From positions 37,469,114 to 37,533,113 of the forward strand of contig CAKAKS010000072.1 in the NCBI GenBank assembly GCA_916700875.1: a DNA stretch of 64,000 nt, in the 5' to 3' direction. The position numbers and the translations under genes are program-made. The stretch is from Sebastes aleutianus. Its lineage: Eukaryota; Chordata; Actinopteri; Perciformes; Sebastidae. Of this stretch, positions 36,248 to 48,289 are shown piece by piece. Below the pieces are notes generated by a model. The model was not told where the DNA came from. It made no database searches and worked only from the letters and a program-made list of their open reading frames with translations. How positions within the stretch are numbered: the first letter of the stretch is position 1; each line of letters starts with the position of its first letter.

Positions 36248-36722
36248 CGGGTCTGAAAAGTGAAGCCAATGCTGAAGTGCCTTAAACGTGCATTATTTCT
36301 AATAGCCAGCAGGGGGCGACTCCTCTGGTTGCAAAAAGAAGTCTGATTGTATAGAAGTCTATGAGAAAATGAGCCTACTTCTCACTTGATTTATTACCTC
36401 AGTAAACATTGTAAACATGAGTTTATGGTCTCAATCGCTAGTTTCAAATCTTCTTCAATACAGCATGATGTGCATTTAGTAAATTATGGTCCCATTTAGA
36501 GTCAAATAGACCATAAAGCAGGGTATGCTTTAGGGCGTGGCTACCTTGTGATTGTCCGGTCTGGGAGTTGTCCGTGTTTTTCGTTTTAGAACTTTTATAA
36601 CTTGGTTGCAAAAAAACACGACGGCAATGGCCAAAATGATGAACTTGAGGCTTGAAAACGGCAGTCCACAAACAATGTGTGACATCACGATGAATACGTC
36701 CACTTCTTATATACAGTCTATT
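36248..36722 (+). repeat. 'GGTCTGAAAAGTGAAGCC' dispersed repeat, full copy
   Basis: It starts GTCTGAAAAGTGAAGCCAAT and ends near GTCCACTTCTTATATACAGT. Other copies are at 42810-43235 (+), 52003-52384 (+), 52376-52768 (-) and 58168-58575 (-), with a shorter relative at 41222-41345. No coding frame; mobile-element origin is likely but the class is unknown to me. Confidence 0.7.
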
Positions 36723-36729
36723 GTTTTGA

Positions 36730-37054
36730 CTCCAGCTTCCACAACTATTCCTCTTTCAGAACAGCTAAATCATCAGCGTGAGTTTATAAGATTCTTTCTG
36801 CATTCATGACACTTCTCAATCTGAGGAATGCACACATGCATAACAACAACCTGCATTATATTCTATATTCATTCATTTAAAAAAAAAAAAAAAAAAATGT
36901 TTTAATCCTCTCAGGAGTTCGTGTGGGGAAATTCTCATATGATGAAAGTCTTTGTCCTCTTTTCCTCTCTCTCTCCGTTTCCTGTTTACATGGCCGAGAG
37001 CTGACCAGCGCCCAGCGAGAGGGAAACTGTGATGATGCAATCTGACCTCCATGA

Positions 37055-37103
<49 letters not shown>

Positions 37104-40100
37104 ACATGCTCACTCTCTGATTCACTCTCTCTGTTTTTTCCACACACCCCTCCTTCCTGTTGATGCTCTGAATTCAACAACAGCATCAAGAGATAGAAAG
37201 AAACAGGGAGGTTTCATGTTTTCTGCTTCCTCTTTTATGGTTGATGTCAGCCTTGTTGTTTGACTCTGAGGTCACACACACACACACACACGCACACACA
37301 CACACACAAAGAGAAAGTGGAAGTGATGCTGTGCAGTCGGATGTGTTTGGAAGTGTGTCTTCTGCTGCTGCAGCTGGTCATAAATCTAACGCGGTTCCTG
37401 AGGAATCTGAGAGCATCATCCAAATCCTTCGTCATCCAGCAATGTCTGCCGAGGAGATGCTTCACCTCTTAACCGACTACATGTGTCATCACATTTGTCA
37501 TCATCACTACTCGCTTCATCACGGCTCAACTAAGGGCAGGAAATTCCCCAACAAACAGAAACCAGGCTGTCAGACAAGCAGTGGTCCTGTTAGATATGGT
37601 GGAAAGAGATGAGTGCCAGTCCTCTCTTATTCACGTTTATCATGATGACACACACACACAGACTCACAAGCTAAGAATCTCACAGACCCAATTGAAAGTG
37701 TGTCTCTATCATAAACAGTTCCAAAGTGATTTAATATTTTATAGAAGGACCAGAGTTTGTATTGAGAAAAGTCTATTTATTTACTGTACTCTATTACTTG
37801 TTAGTCAAATTCATTATATCTGGATAAACCTGAAATGTACAAGAGCTCACGAACGCGTAAACACAATCAGCAGCTGTGATGCTGTGTTTATTTTCCAAAA
37901 AGCATCGTCGCAGCGAAGACGAGAAGAGGCTTCATCTGAAAGACTCCGTTTGATGTCTTTATCTGAGACGTCACGCCGAGCTTTGAAGTTTCCCTCCGAC
38001 TGCAGACATGTTTGCTTTACCAATGAGCCAGCAGAACCTCTTCACCCTGCAGCTACAGACCTCCTCTTCTCCTCTTCCTCTCCATGTTTTACACATTCTC
38101 TACAGAAAAGGGAAGCGTCGTCTTGCATCGTCCAGACAGCACAGATAGCTTAGTGTAATACTGAGACCTATTTCTATTGTTTAGTCCACCACATTAATAT
38201 CACAGAGGGAAGACTAAATATTAAAACACCACATTACAATCCTCAGAACCACAAACTACAGCCTCCATAATGATGTTGAATCAACACAAACTGAACATTA
38301 TAAGCTTCATGAAGGAGAGTTTATTGCAGGACTGTTGTATAAGTTTTAGATATAGGTGTACCTAATAAACTGGCAACTGACTGTATGTGATCAAGTCTGC
38401 ATCAGACTTGAATGAATGAAAGGATGTTATTTCATCATGCAGTTATTAATTGGTGGTGGTGACGGGATGTAGCATGAAATCTACTGCAGTGAATATCCTA
38501 AATATAGTAGAAGACAAACTGAACATGAGGGTTATAAATAAAATCTCTACTTTTATTTGGACTATGTCTTTGCCGTGGATATAGAAAATGTGCTTGGAGA
38601 TGCCCAGATGGATGTTAAGATGTTCAGAGTTTAAACTGCAGCATGTGGAGACTTCTTATTCTAAGTCTGGACAGCAGCTCTCACAGATACAGCGTGTTGT
38701 GATCTGTTTGCTCTCTGGGGGAAGAAACTCACCCACTGGTCCTTGAATGCATCATTCCAACAGTTTCTCCCTCTCCTCTGATGTTTGATCTTCTGCAGCT
38801 GATGTAACCTGCTGCAGACTGTGGACATGAACACACACAGACCTCCTCCACCCTGCTGGATCTCCTCCACCCTGCTGGATCTCCTCCTCTGTTTGTCCCC
38901 ACAGTTTGATGTGTTGTTAGGTGGGACCTCAGACTTCAGTGTTTCCCTCTGTTTCCCCCTGATTTATGAGGAGCGATACTTAACTCTGACACCACAGTTT
39001 CATTATTTTTGTTATTGGACTGGAAGAACAAACTCACGAGTACATCTGATGGAATAAATCCCTTCTTTATTATAATGTTCTGTTCCTATTTTATATTATT
39101 GTCTTGTAGTATTGTGTTGCATTATATTGCTTAGATGTTCCTGTTATAAAGTCCACTTTTAAAGGGAAAAAGCCAAGTTAAAATTAACGATGGAGTATTT
39201 CAGTATAAGCCACTGTGAAGGAAAAATCAATCTTGAAAATAAATTCAAAATATAAAAAAAAAAGTTGTGATGTTACGAGAACAAAGTCGTCATTTGAGAA
39301 AAAAGTGGTTATATTATAAAACTGAATTAGTAAGTTTCAAGGAAAAGGGTAGTTATATTTTAAGAAAAAGTTGCAATTTTTGCAAGAAAATTGTGATGAT
39401 TTGAGGAAAAACTCATAATTTTACAAGGACAAGTCTTTATATTTCAAGAAAATGTTAAACTTTAACATATAAAGTTGGGACATCATGAAAAAAAAGCAAA
39501 AAATAAAAAGCTATAATATGAGGAAGAAAGTCAAAAGTGAACCTGACAAAAATAATATTTGAGCTTTTTTTTATTTTACAATAAAAAGTAATATTTTGTG
39601 AAAATCCATACTTCTACAAGAAAACTCAATATTTCAAGACTAAGTTTTTTCTGAGAAGTTTAGAAATCCCGTAATTTTTTAAGAAAACAGAATATTTTGA
39701 GGAAAAAGTTGTAATTTTAAAAGAAAATCCCGTAATTTTTTAAGAAAACAATATTTTGCAAAGGTTGTAATGGTAACAACTACACTTGTATTTTGAGTGT
39801 AATTAATTTTCCCCAAAAAAGACACAAAATGCACCATAAATATAGTTAAAGTTGAATTTATAGATATCATGATAATATTGTTACCGTGAATTCTTTGGCC
39901 ACGATAAAAATCTGGTATCGTGACAGTCCTAGTCTGAGGTAAGAAAGCAAAAATGTTATCATGTTGCTCTATCATGAGATGTAATGTCACATTATAGCCT
40001 GTAGGGGGCGCTAGTGGGGACACTGCTTTGTTTTCATGAGTAGATTTATTGCAGCTTGAAAGAGAAACTTAAAGAAACCAGTGGTTAGTGATTATGAGAG

Positions 40101-41000
40101 CTGAAAAGCATCCCTCTGGTTGTGCTGGTTTGATGGGTTTCACAGTGAGAAACCAGTTCAGTGTGACATAAACACTGCAGGTCTTTAGAGCGCACCACGC
40201 CTGGTTGGTTCAGTGTCACACTGTGTTCACATCATATCAGACATACTGTACATAACATCCTGTTCACTGGGAACAAACCTGACAGCGTCAAGTGGTAATT
40301 ACATGCAGGAAATGGGATCAGTCCAAAATAACACGTAATAAATAAACATTCAACCTTAATCAGTCATGATAACTAACTAATACCTGCAGCAGTTTGTTTC
40401 TGATAGATATTAAATGTATAAAGACGTCATGAAATGCAGCGTCAACATTCCCGTGGGGTCAAACCGTTCTCAACTGCTTTGACCTTTAGCTTCCAGCTGA
40501 CACAACGAGCAGCGACTCATGTGATTTCATGTTTTCTTTACAGATGCCTGCAGGCGCACTGACAGACTACACCCACGATGATCTCACAGTTTACACACAC
40601 CACGGAGGCGTGTGACGGACGGTTTGAGTCTTTGTGTCGAGTTCAGGGGGAGTTCTCCGCTGCTGAGTCACTGCTGCTTCAGCCACATTTCAATGTTGGC
40701 AAACAAAAAGCAGAACCTGCTCAGGCTGATGTCGCAATACCACAATACTTCCTGTCAGCAGCTTTTCACACACAGGCATGTTCAGCTTGTATGCAAATAA
40801 TGTTCAGCACTTCACTGCCCTCAGGCTCTACAAGCAGTGGCAGAAAGCGACTCAAGTACTATAGCTTCTACAAATTTGATGTACTTTTCATGCCACTTTC
40901 TACTTTTACTCCACTATATTAGTTACTTATTTATAAGCTGGAGTTTATCAAATCTGATGTTTTGTTATAAATCAAACTACCCAACAGTTAATGCAAGTAC
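36730..41000. other. intergenic, no gene seen
   Basis: Simple repeats (poly-A at 36880, CT, CA at 37274-37310) and long AT-rich sequence. At 39200-39760 words like AAGAAAA and GTAATTTT recur in a loose purine-rich, satellite-like pattern. A 190-codon frame at 37581-38153 has no family signature. Confidence 0.5.
37059..37101. repeat. (CT)n microsatellite
   Basis: A CT run of about 40 bp following a CTCTCTCCCTCTC lead-in. A second CT array of 50 bp lies at 60828-60877. Confidence 0.95.
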
Positions 41001-41790
41001 AGCTGGAAGGATTAGTCGATTAATCAATTATTTGATTGACAGAAAATTAACAACCTCTTCTCACTCCCAACTCCTCAAATACGATGCTTGGTCAGTGCCC
41101 CTCGGCGTCTGATACCGACGCACTGAGGCACCCTTTAGCGTCTATATGAGACGCACCAGGCTTTCAACTAACTAACTAACTGTAAACCCATTTACATCAG
41201 TATTAAACGGAGCAACTATTATAAAGAATATACAGTGTATATAAGAAGTGGACGTAGTCACCGTGACGTCACCAGTTGGTTTGTGGACTGCCGTTTTGAA
41301 GCCTCGAGTTCAGCATTTTGGACGTAATTTTTCTAATAAGTTTGGTTTTAATTAGTTATTTGATGCTATAAAAAATGAGTGGGATGTCATGATTGACAGC
41401 TGTGAGTCTCTTTTGCTGACCAGCTGCTGCCGTGCTCAGCTCGCAATTGGTCCGGGCGAGTGACCTCGATACCGCGGCTCCACCGCCCGTAAACTACTGC
41501 GCTCTGGCTCCAAATGATGTCAAAATCTCAAAGTGGCAGCTCTCATATATCCGGGATATTCTGGCTTCACTTCTGTACAGTGGGAGGAAGTGGAGACGCG
41601 TCATCCATCTTTATATGCAGTCTGTGGTCACGTACAGTACAGAGGACACGTCCACACTGAAGCTCTAAATCTGCCGTTAAACTCACCTGTCGAACCAAAA
41701 CACACCTGCCTGTCCTTTTCCTCCATCTGCCCTTTCACTGATTCACTAATCGTAATGCTCCTCTATTAGCATTCAGGTGTGAGCACGTCA

Positions 41791-41796
41791 CGCACA

Positions 41797-41834
<38 letters not shown>

Positions 41835-41999
41835 CACACACACACACACTGGTCATTGTGCAGCTCGCTCACTCGGTTGCTTTAAGAAGAGCAGCGATCT
41901 GATTCCAAGCACGTCGGCCTGCGTGGCAGATGAATGGCCGGCCTTGTTGGAGAGAGCCGCAGGAGAGGGATAATGGAGTCATTTTGTGTATATGTGTGT

Positions 42000-42039
<40 letters not shown>

Positions 42040-42040
42040 C
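41791..42040. repeat. CA array followed by GT array
   Basis: An interrupted CA array (41791-41850) and an interrupted GT array (41985-42039) are 135 bp apart, so the same strand carries complementary dinucleotide tracts. Confidence 0.9.
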
Positions 42041-42405
42041 TATGAGAGTCGGAGGATAAAATAGTAAAATGTGCGTTGGCCTTTTCGAATGAGTGACGAC
42101 TCAGGAGGGAGGATGTGGAGGCTGCGTGACCTCTCTCTCCCCCACATGGACTGCTGGTACGCCAAGGACGAGTGTGTGTGCGTGTGTGTGTGTGAACGTC
42201 TTTGTGACTTGCATTTAATTAAGTTTGAGTGTGTGTGAGGATGCCTCTCTGGGTGTGTTGTTTTTCTTGTATCTCTGTGAGAACCAGTTTTCAGGCCTCA
42301 TTCACACAAATGAAGTGAGTTCCCCTTTAAAACAAACTCCCAGTTTAGACAAACCTACTTGGAATAGAAAACAAAGACCAACCATACTGTAATTACTGAC
42401 ACTGG

Positions 42406-42612
42406 TGGAATGTAACTAAGTACATTTACTCAAAGACTGTACTAGTACTGTACTATTTGTACTATTTTGTAAAAATTCGAGGTACTTGTATACCTTACTT
42501 TCCATTTTCTACTACTCTATACTTCTACTCCACTACATCTCTGAGGTAAATATTGTATTTTTGAATCCACTACATTTGTCTGACAGCTTTAGTTACTTTT
42601 CAGATTACAGTT
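42406..42612 (+). repeat. 'TAACTAAGTACATTTACTCAA' dispersed repeat
   Basis: A very common fish repeat type with TGTAACTAAGTACATTTACT at the start and TTCTACTCCACTACATCTCT inside. Other copies or parts: 27938-28122 (-), 28572-28610 plus 28995-29098, 40836-40960, 45430-45551 plus 45859 to about 46458, 48628-48760 and 61776-62032. Confidence 0.65.
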
Positions 42613-42809
42613 TTCATCCCCTTCCTGTCCAGTGAAAGCCAGGATGGTTTTGGATGGAAAGCTGAAAACAGGGGCTGTTTTTCTGACACCATGACATGTC
42701 AACATATGATGATCTTATAGACCATGATACATTGCTGTACAAGGGCATTGGTTTGGCGTAGGGACACAAATGGGGCTTGGAGCGAATGATTTGAATGCGT
42801 TTTAAACAG

Positions 42810-43235
42810 TGGGTCTGAAAAGTGAAGCCAATGCTGAAGTGCCTTAAACTTGCATTCTTTCTAATAGCCAGCAGGGGGTGACTCCTCTGGTTGCAAAAAG
42901 AAGTCTGATTGTATAGAAGTCTATGAGAAAATGTCCCTACTTCTCACTTGATTTATTACCTCAGTAAACATTGTAAACATGAGTTTATGGTCTCAATCAC
43001 TAGTTTCAAGTCTTCTTCAATACAGCATGATGTTCATTTAGTAAATTATGGTCCCATTTAGAGTCAAATAGACCATAAAGCAGGGTATTCTTTAGGGCTA
43101 CCTTGTGATTGACAGGTCGCTATCACGGCGTTGTCCGGTCTGGGAGTTGTCCGTGTTTTCATCTTAAAACTTTAACCCTTTCACAGTGCGTTTTCAGTTC
43201 ATGAAAGTTAATTATAACGTTTTTGGTCGCCTAAA
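42810..43235 (+). repeat. 'GGTCTGAAAAGTGAAGCC' repeat, second copy
   Basis: It is nearly identical to the 36248 copy over its first 300 bp (AGCCAGCAGGGGGTGACTCC, AATAGACCATAAAGCAGGGT) and then continues into AACCCTTTCACAGTGCG, which the 58168 copy shares in reverse. Confidence 0.7.
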
Positions 43236-43959
43236 AAGCGTAATGATGTGAAAATTAGCACTCCCCCTAATATCGCAAATCATAACCACTTTTATTTATG
43301 TATTTATTGTATATGTAACATTTATTGCATTATTTATAGCCACAGTCGATTGTACAATTAAAACAGATTCATGTGATTCTTAACACAGCAGCTTGCATGA
43401 GAGCCTTTCAGCTGATTAGCCGCCTTCACAACCATCTGAAGTCTCATTTGAGTGACATAAATTGTGATTACACAATCCAGATGTGGCTTATTATATTGAT
43501 TAAATCTCTCTGAACCACCAGGCTGCTGCATAATAACCACAGAGCTCTTTGTTCCTGTTGAACCTGTTGCTTCATTTTGCTCAGTGTGTTACAGTAGAAA
43601 CCATCAGACGTGCTGTTCAGTCACAGTTGACTCAGCTCCATCATTAAGAAGAGGTGTATTAATTGTCTTATGTCACCGAAGGCCCTCAGGACCGTCTGTT
43701 CCCACCAATCCTCATCCATTAACAGCTGGTTACCGGGGCAACAGCTGCGAGCGTCATCCTGTCTGTCCTGAAACATCTTTATATAATGATATATTTGTAT
43801 TCTGTGTGTTACGGACCACGTACATGGTCATTAAAGGAACTGTCAGTTTATGTGACAAACACACAGAAAATCATCAGCAGCTCTTTGGAGATTTTTAGCC
43901 TCTTTTAGCTCCTAGTTTTGGTTTTGCGGCACATTTTCTGTCTGGTTCAGTCTCAGTGT

Positions 43960-44160
43960 TTTATAATAAACCCACTGTACACCATCTGCTCTGCAGCAAA
44001 CAGCAGTCAGACACAGTTAGAGGTGAACATAGTGGAACATTTAGCAGCTAAAGAGACAGATATTTCCCTTAGGAGTTGGTGGAGACCAAAAACAGAGCTA
44101 AAAGAGAGAATATTGGACTCATCAGGTGGACACAAAGTCTCCTAATGAATCATCGTGTTG
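43960..44160 (+). repeat. repeat shared in reverse with 47090-47265
   Basis: GTTGGTGGAGACCAAAAACA and GATATTTCCCTTAGGAG here correspond to the reverse complement TGTTTTTGGTCTCCACCATC and CTCCTAAGGGAAATATC at 47177-47217. The two copies are 3 kb apart in opposite orientation. Confidence 0.65.
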
Positions 44161-44896
44161 CTCTGTAACTGCTCATACACTATTCATAGCTATACCTACG
44201 AAAATGAATGCACAATAATTTGTATAAAACCCACGTAATCAATTTGCATGTAATCTACGTAATCCTGAACCAGGACAGGCAACGTAGTATAAACTAGGGA
44301 TATCACAAAACCAGAAATTTAGTAGTCAGTACATTAAATTAAATTGAACTCCACGATTCTCGACACCCAATTCGATACCACGGTAAAAAACAAAACAATC
44401 CTTTATCATTTGCATACTGTTTCTTTGTGAATTTATTATGAATCCCTGATGATCTGAACGCATTGCTTGAACTCATCATAATGTAATTCATTGAAACCTT
44501 CCGAATGTTAGCTCCGTTATTTAGCCCACCGGCTGCTAACAGATAACGTTAACTAGCTCTCCTCCTGCTGATTTCAACACGGATTTGTAGTTCATAATGC
44601 AGCATTATCAAGGACATTTTCGATCGTCCCTGAGACGACGAGACAACGTAAGTCGTGATTCGTGATTCAATATTTTAATCGATTTACAGACCTAGTTACT
44701 TTATTTTGTCTTTATTTGTCTGACTGTAGTCTCCAAAGTTATTCATTTCATGTGATTTATTTTGCTGATTTTAGCATCAGACCACTCAGTATCATAACTG
44801 TGTGTGCAAGTTCCTCTGTAGTTCTCCCATTTATAAACAAGTTTAGAATTAAAGTCAAACATGGTCAGAGAGGGTCCTCTCAAGTAGAGTAATGCA

Positions 44897-44898
<2 letters not shown>

Positions 44899-44932
<34 letters not shown>

Positions 44933-45083
44933 GCAGATTAAGATGAGACGTGTAGAAAGGACAGCTCTTTGGTTTGCACAGCCACGCTCTCATTGGAATG
45001 CAAGTGCATATCTCGCTCTGCAGCTCGCCCTGCATTAATAACCCCCCCCCCCACTCACTGACACGCACACACACACGCACGCA

Positions 45084-45174
<91 letters not shown>

Positions 45175-45185
45175 GCACACACACA
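44899..45185. repeat. GT array, poly-C and long CA array
   Basis: (GT)16 at 44899-44930, an eleven-C run at 45042-45052, then a GCAC/CA compound array of about 125 bp at 45061-45185. Confidence 0.95.
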
Positions 45186-45554
45186 TTCATACACGTCCTC
45201 CCTCCTCTGGGAGTCGTGACAAAAATAGCTCTGCGGCTACAAGTTGTTCTCAGGCCTCTCAGGAACATCCCCCCCCTTCTCTCTCTCGCTCAGCGTTGAT
45301 GATGTAACGTCCTCGCCATCAGCCCGTCAGCTCGGTCGCTGAAATTTGATGCTCTTTGTTAAGCAGGAAAGAAAACGCAGCTTTCTAGAGGAACAAAAAG
45401 ATTACATCTCTAATGTGAAAAAGGTCTCAGTGGTGGAGGCAGATCCTTTACTTCAGTAAAAGTACTAATACCACACTATAAAAATACTCTGTTACAAGTA
45501 GAAGTCCTGCATTGAAAATGTTACTTCAGTAATAGTATAATCAGGAAAATGTAC

Positions 45555-45857
45555 TTAAAGAGGACCTATAATGCTTCTGTGCTTTTTTCCTTTCCTTCAG
45601 TGTGTTATATAGTTTTTTGTGCATGTAAAAGGTCTGCAAAGTTATAAAGCCTAAAGTCCATGCCAAAGGGAAACATTGCTCCTGAACTACCTGAAACACC
45701 TTGATACAAGTCCCGCCTTTTCTTCCGTAACGTGGTGATGTCAGCAAGTAACACATTTGCATAATACTTTTCAACATTAAAGAATGTAGACATGTTTTTG
45801 TAGAAACCTAAAACACAAGTTATGCACCTGAAAATAAGCATAATGGGTCCTCTTTAA
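45555..45857. mobile_element. TTAA-flanked 303-bp MITE
   Basis: TTAA at 45555-45558 and 45854-45857. The left end is AGAGGACCTATAATGCTT and the right end is its reverse complement with two changes (AAGCATAATGGGTCCTCT). It splits a 'TAACTAAGTACATTTACT' repeat (45430-45551, continued at 45859). Related elements with AAAGGTCC ends are at 12343 and 19450-19662, with a fragment at 55590-55700. Confidence 0.75.
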
Positions 45858-46459
45858 AGTGTTAAAAGTATAAAAATGTCCCATGTGACTGTTCTACTAT
45901 TATATATTAGATTATTATTACTAATGCATTAATTTGAAAGCAGGATTTTACTGTTGTAGTTGGTTGAAGTGGAGCTCATTTTGAACTATTAACTAATGAC
46001 TATTTTCATTAATTGATTAATTATTTGGTTTGTAAAAATAGTGAAAATAGTGAGAAATGCCATCAACTTCAACATTATCACCAATACATTAACATTATTA
46101 ACATAATTAAAAGAATAAGCAGCAAATCTTCACATTTATGAAGCTGAAAACACAAATGTTTTTATATAAAAAAAATTACTTCAACTACCAAAATAGGTGC
46201 CAATTAATTTTGTGTCAATCAACTAATTGATTAATTGACTAATTGTTCCAGCTGTACTTGTATAAACTGTTGGGAAGTTTAATTAACAACAAAGCATTAT
46301 TTTATAAACTCTTCATATTTTTTCTGAAAAGATCCCTCTGAAATCCCTCTGTGGAGTAGAAGTAGAAAGTGGCATGAAATGAAGAGACAAGTACGTCAAA
46401 TACAGTATGTACTTAAGTGCAGTACTTGAGTAAATGTACATGTACATTCCACCATGGGA

Positions 46460-47990
46460 CAAAGGTAAACAGTTCGTCTGTTCTAGGCCACCGTAGTCTG
46501 CGCCTGTTGATTGTGATTTCCTTTATTTTCCCCCTGAAGCAAACATGAAGCTTTAATCTCTCTCATATTTCCTCCCTCCATCTTTTTTTCCGTTCTCTCT
46601 GTTGTCCCCTCAGGCTGCTGCTGGTTTTCATTACTGCTGATGACAGAGTGTGTGTGTGTGTTTATACAGTACAGTACAGTAAGTGTCTGTGTGCAAGCTG
46701 CCCCACCCCCATCAAAGCACACAAAACTCACCCACTTCCAAACATAAAACAAACCGACTTTTCCTGCTCATCACGCCTGCGGGCGGGAAATAACAGATAG
46801 AAGATGATGTGTGTCATCAGGTGTGAACGCTCTCCACCTTTCAAACAGGTTAGTGCAACGTATCGTGCTTCAAAGCTTATAATAAGACGGCACAAATATA
46901 CACAGTAAAACAACTTGAGAATGCAAATATATATTAAAACCAAAACAATAATTAAAAGCGAAATAAAACAAATTTAAAATAGATTACAAAAACGGCATTG
47001 CACACAAAATGAATTACACATTTTAGTTTCATTCATATGCCATTTGGTGAGACTGGGTTGCATCACAAGCAGACACAAACAGATATCCAGCAGTTACAGA
47101 GCAACATGATCAATCTTTGGGATTTGCGTTTGTGTCCACCGGATGAATGTTAGTCCAATATTCTAACTCTTTCAGCTCTGTTTTTGGTCTCCACCATCTC
47201 CTAAGGGAAATATCTTTAGGAAAGGTAAAGAAAATAAAACTCTTTAGCTGCTAAATGCAGTTTTTATTCTCATATGTTGGTGGTTTTGGCACCCTGTCTG
47301 GGTTTAGAAGGAACAACAACACAACAACAACAACAAAAGTCACTGCTCTATTTGGTCATGGTTTTCCATCCAGATGTAAAACTTGTTCTTAAGTTAAGTG
47401 GTGGTGTTCCCTCACCGAACTGACTGAATACACAACAAACTGAATGAAATGATCCTCCAGGATCAAAGTGTTTATATTTGGCAGATTTAAAACTTTGTGG
47501 TCTTCTTCTTCATGTATATTTCCAACATGGCTGCCACAGAGTTAATGGTTCATGTAAACACGCAGCCTCCTCTCTCAGTTTCACGCTCTCTGCTCTATAT
47601 TTAGAGAGGTCAGCCGCGCCCGTGGTTTCTCTGCAGTTCCCATCATGCCTCAGTCACGGTCTGCCCTGCGGTTGTTTTGGTCGGCGCGCCCAGCGGACAC
47701 GCCCTCCTGTTACGGCCTGTTTTATGAGTCCAGCTTCATGGACACAAGTGGGTCAGAACTGGGCAGGACAAACACAAGACGTCAGCAGCAAACACATAGC
47801 TGTGTGTGTGTGTGTTTGTGGTCTGCCTGCATGTACTCTAAACCAGCGGGTGTGTACGTGTATACAAACACTGTGTCTGCAAGTTCAGAGCCTGAAGCTT
47901 TCAATCTTTAAAGGTCGACTCCATCTGCGTTCTTTTCCAGGATTTTCAAATGGAAGCGCCCACTCAGGTTTTTTTAAACTGGGGTTGTAT
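46460..47990. other. intergenic, no gene seen
   Basis: A 191-codon plus frame at 47478-48053 runs through a GT tract and into a MITE, so it is not a gene. Otherwise only the reverse repeat copy (47090-47265). Confidence 0.5.
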
Positions 47991-47994
47991 GTAT

Positions 47995-48281
47995 ACTCCC
48001 GTGTTCTACGAAGTAAAATTACTGTTTTTGTCAATGGAGTCTGGTGGCTTTAAAGAGTCCATTTAACGGCTGTGGACTGGAGTGGAAGAAACATTTTTTT
48101 AGTCACCTAAAAAAAATCAATAGCAGTTTAAGTGTGCGTTATATTTAGAATATTTTCACTGCTTTACCTCGATATCAGATAGCCCTTTCTGACTGGGAAC
48201 TGAAGCCGTTATCTATGCCCTCTTCAAAGCCACAAGACTCCATTCACAAAACAGCAATTTTACTTCGTAGAACACTGGAGT
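47995..48281. mobile_element. 287-bp MITE with ~60-bp inverted ends
   Basis: The left arm begins ACTCCCGTGTTCTACGAAGT and runs to TGGCTTTAAAGAG (about 48056). The right arm begins CTCTTCAAAGCCACAAGACT and ends AGAACACTGGAGT, its reverse complement with a few changes. Confidence 0.75.
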
Positions 48282-48289
48282 TGTTGGTC

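Noticed and set aside
37581..38153. 190-codon plus-strand open frame
   Set aside because: Low-complexity and Ser-rich in places with no recognisable domain or splice logic.
44880..45268. Cys-Val, His-Thr type frames on both strands
   Set aside because: Translation of CA/GT microsatellites; the same applies at 61930-62180 and 41779-41973.
47478..48053. 191-codon plus-strand open frame
   Set aside because: It runs through a GT tract (Cys-Val repeats) and into the inverted arm of a MITE, so it is chance.
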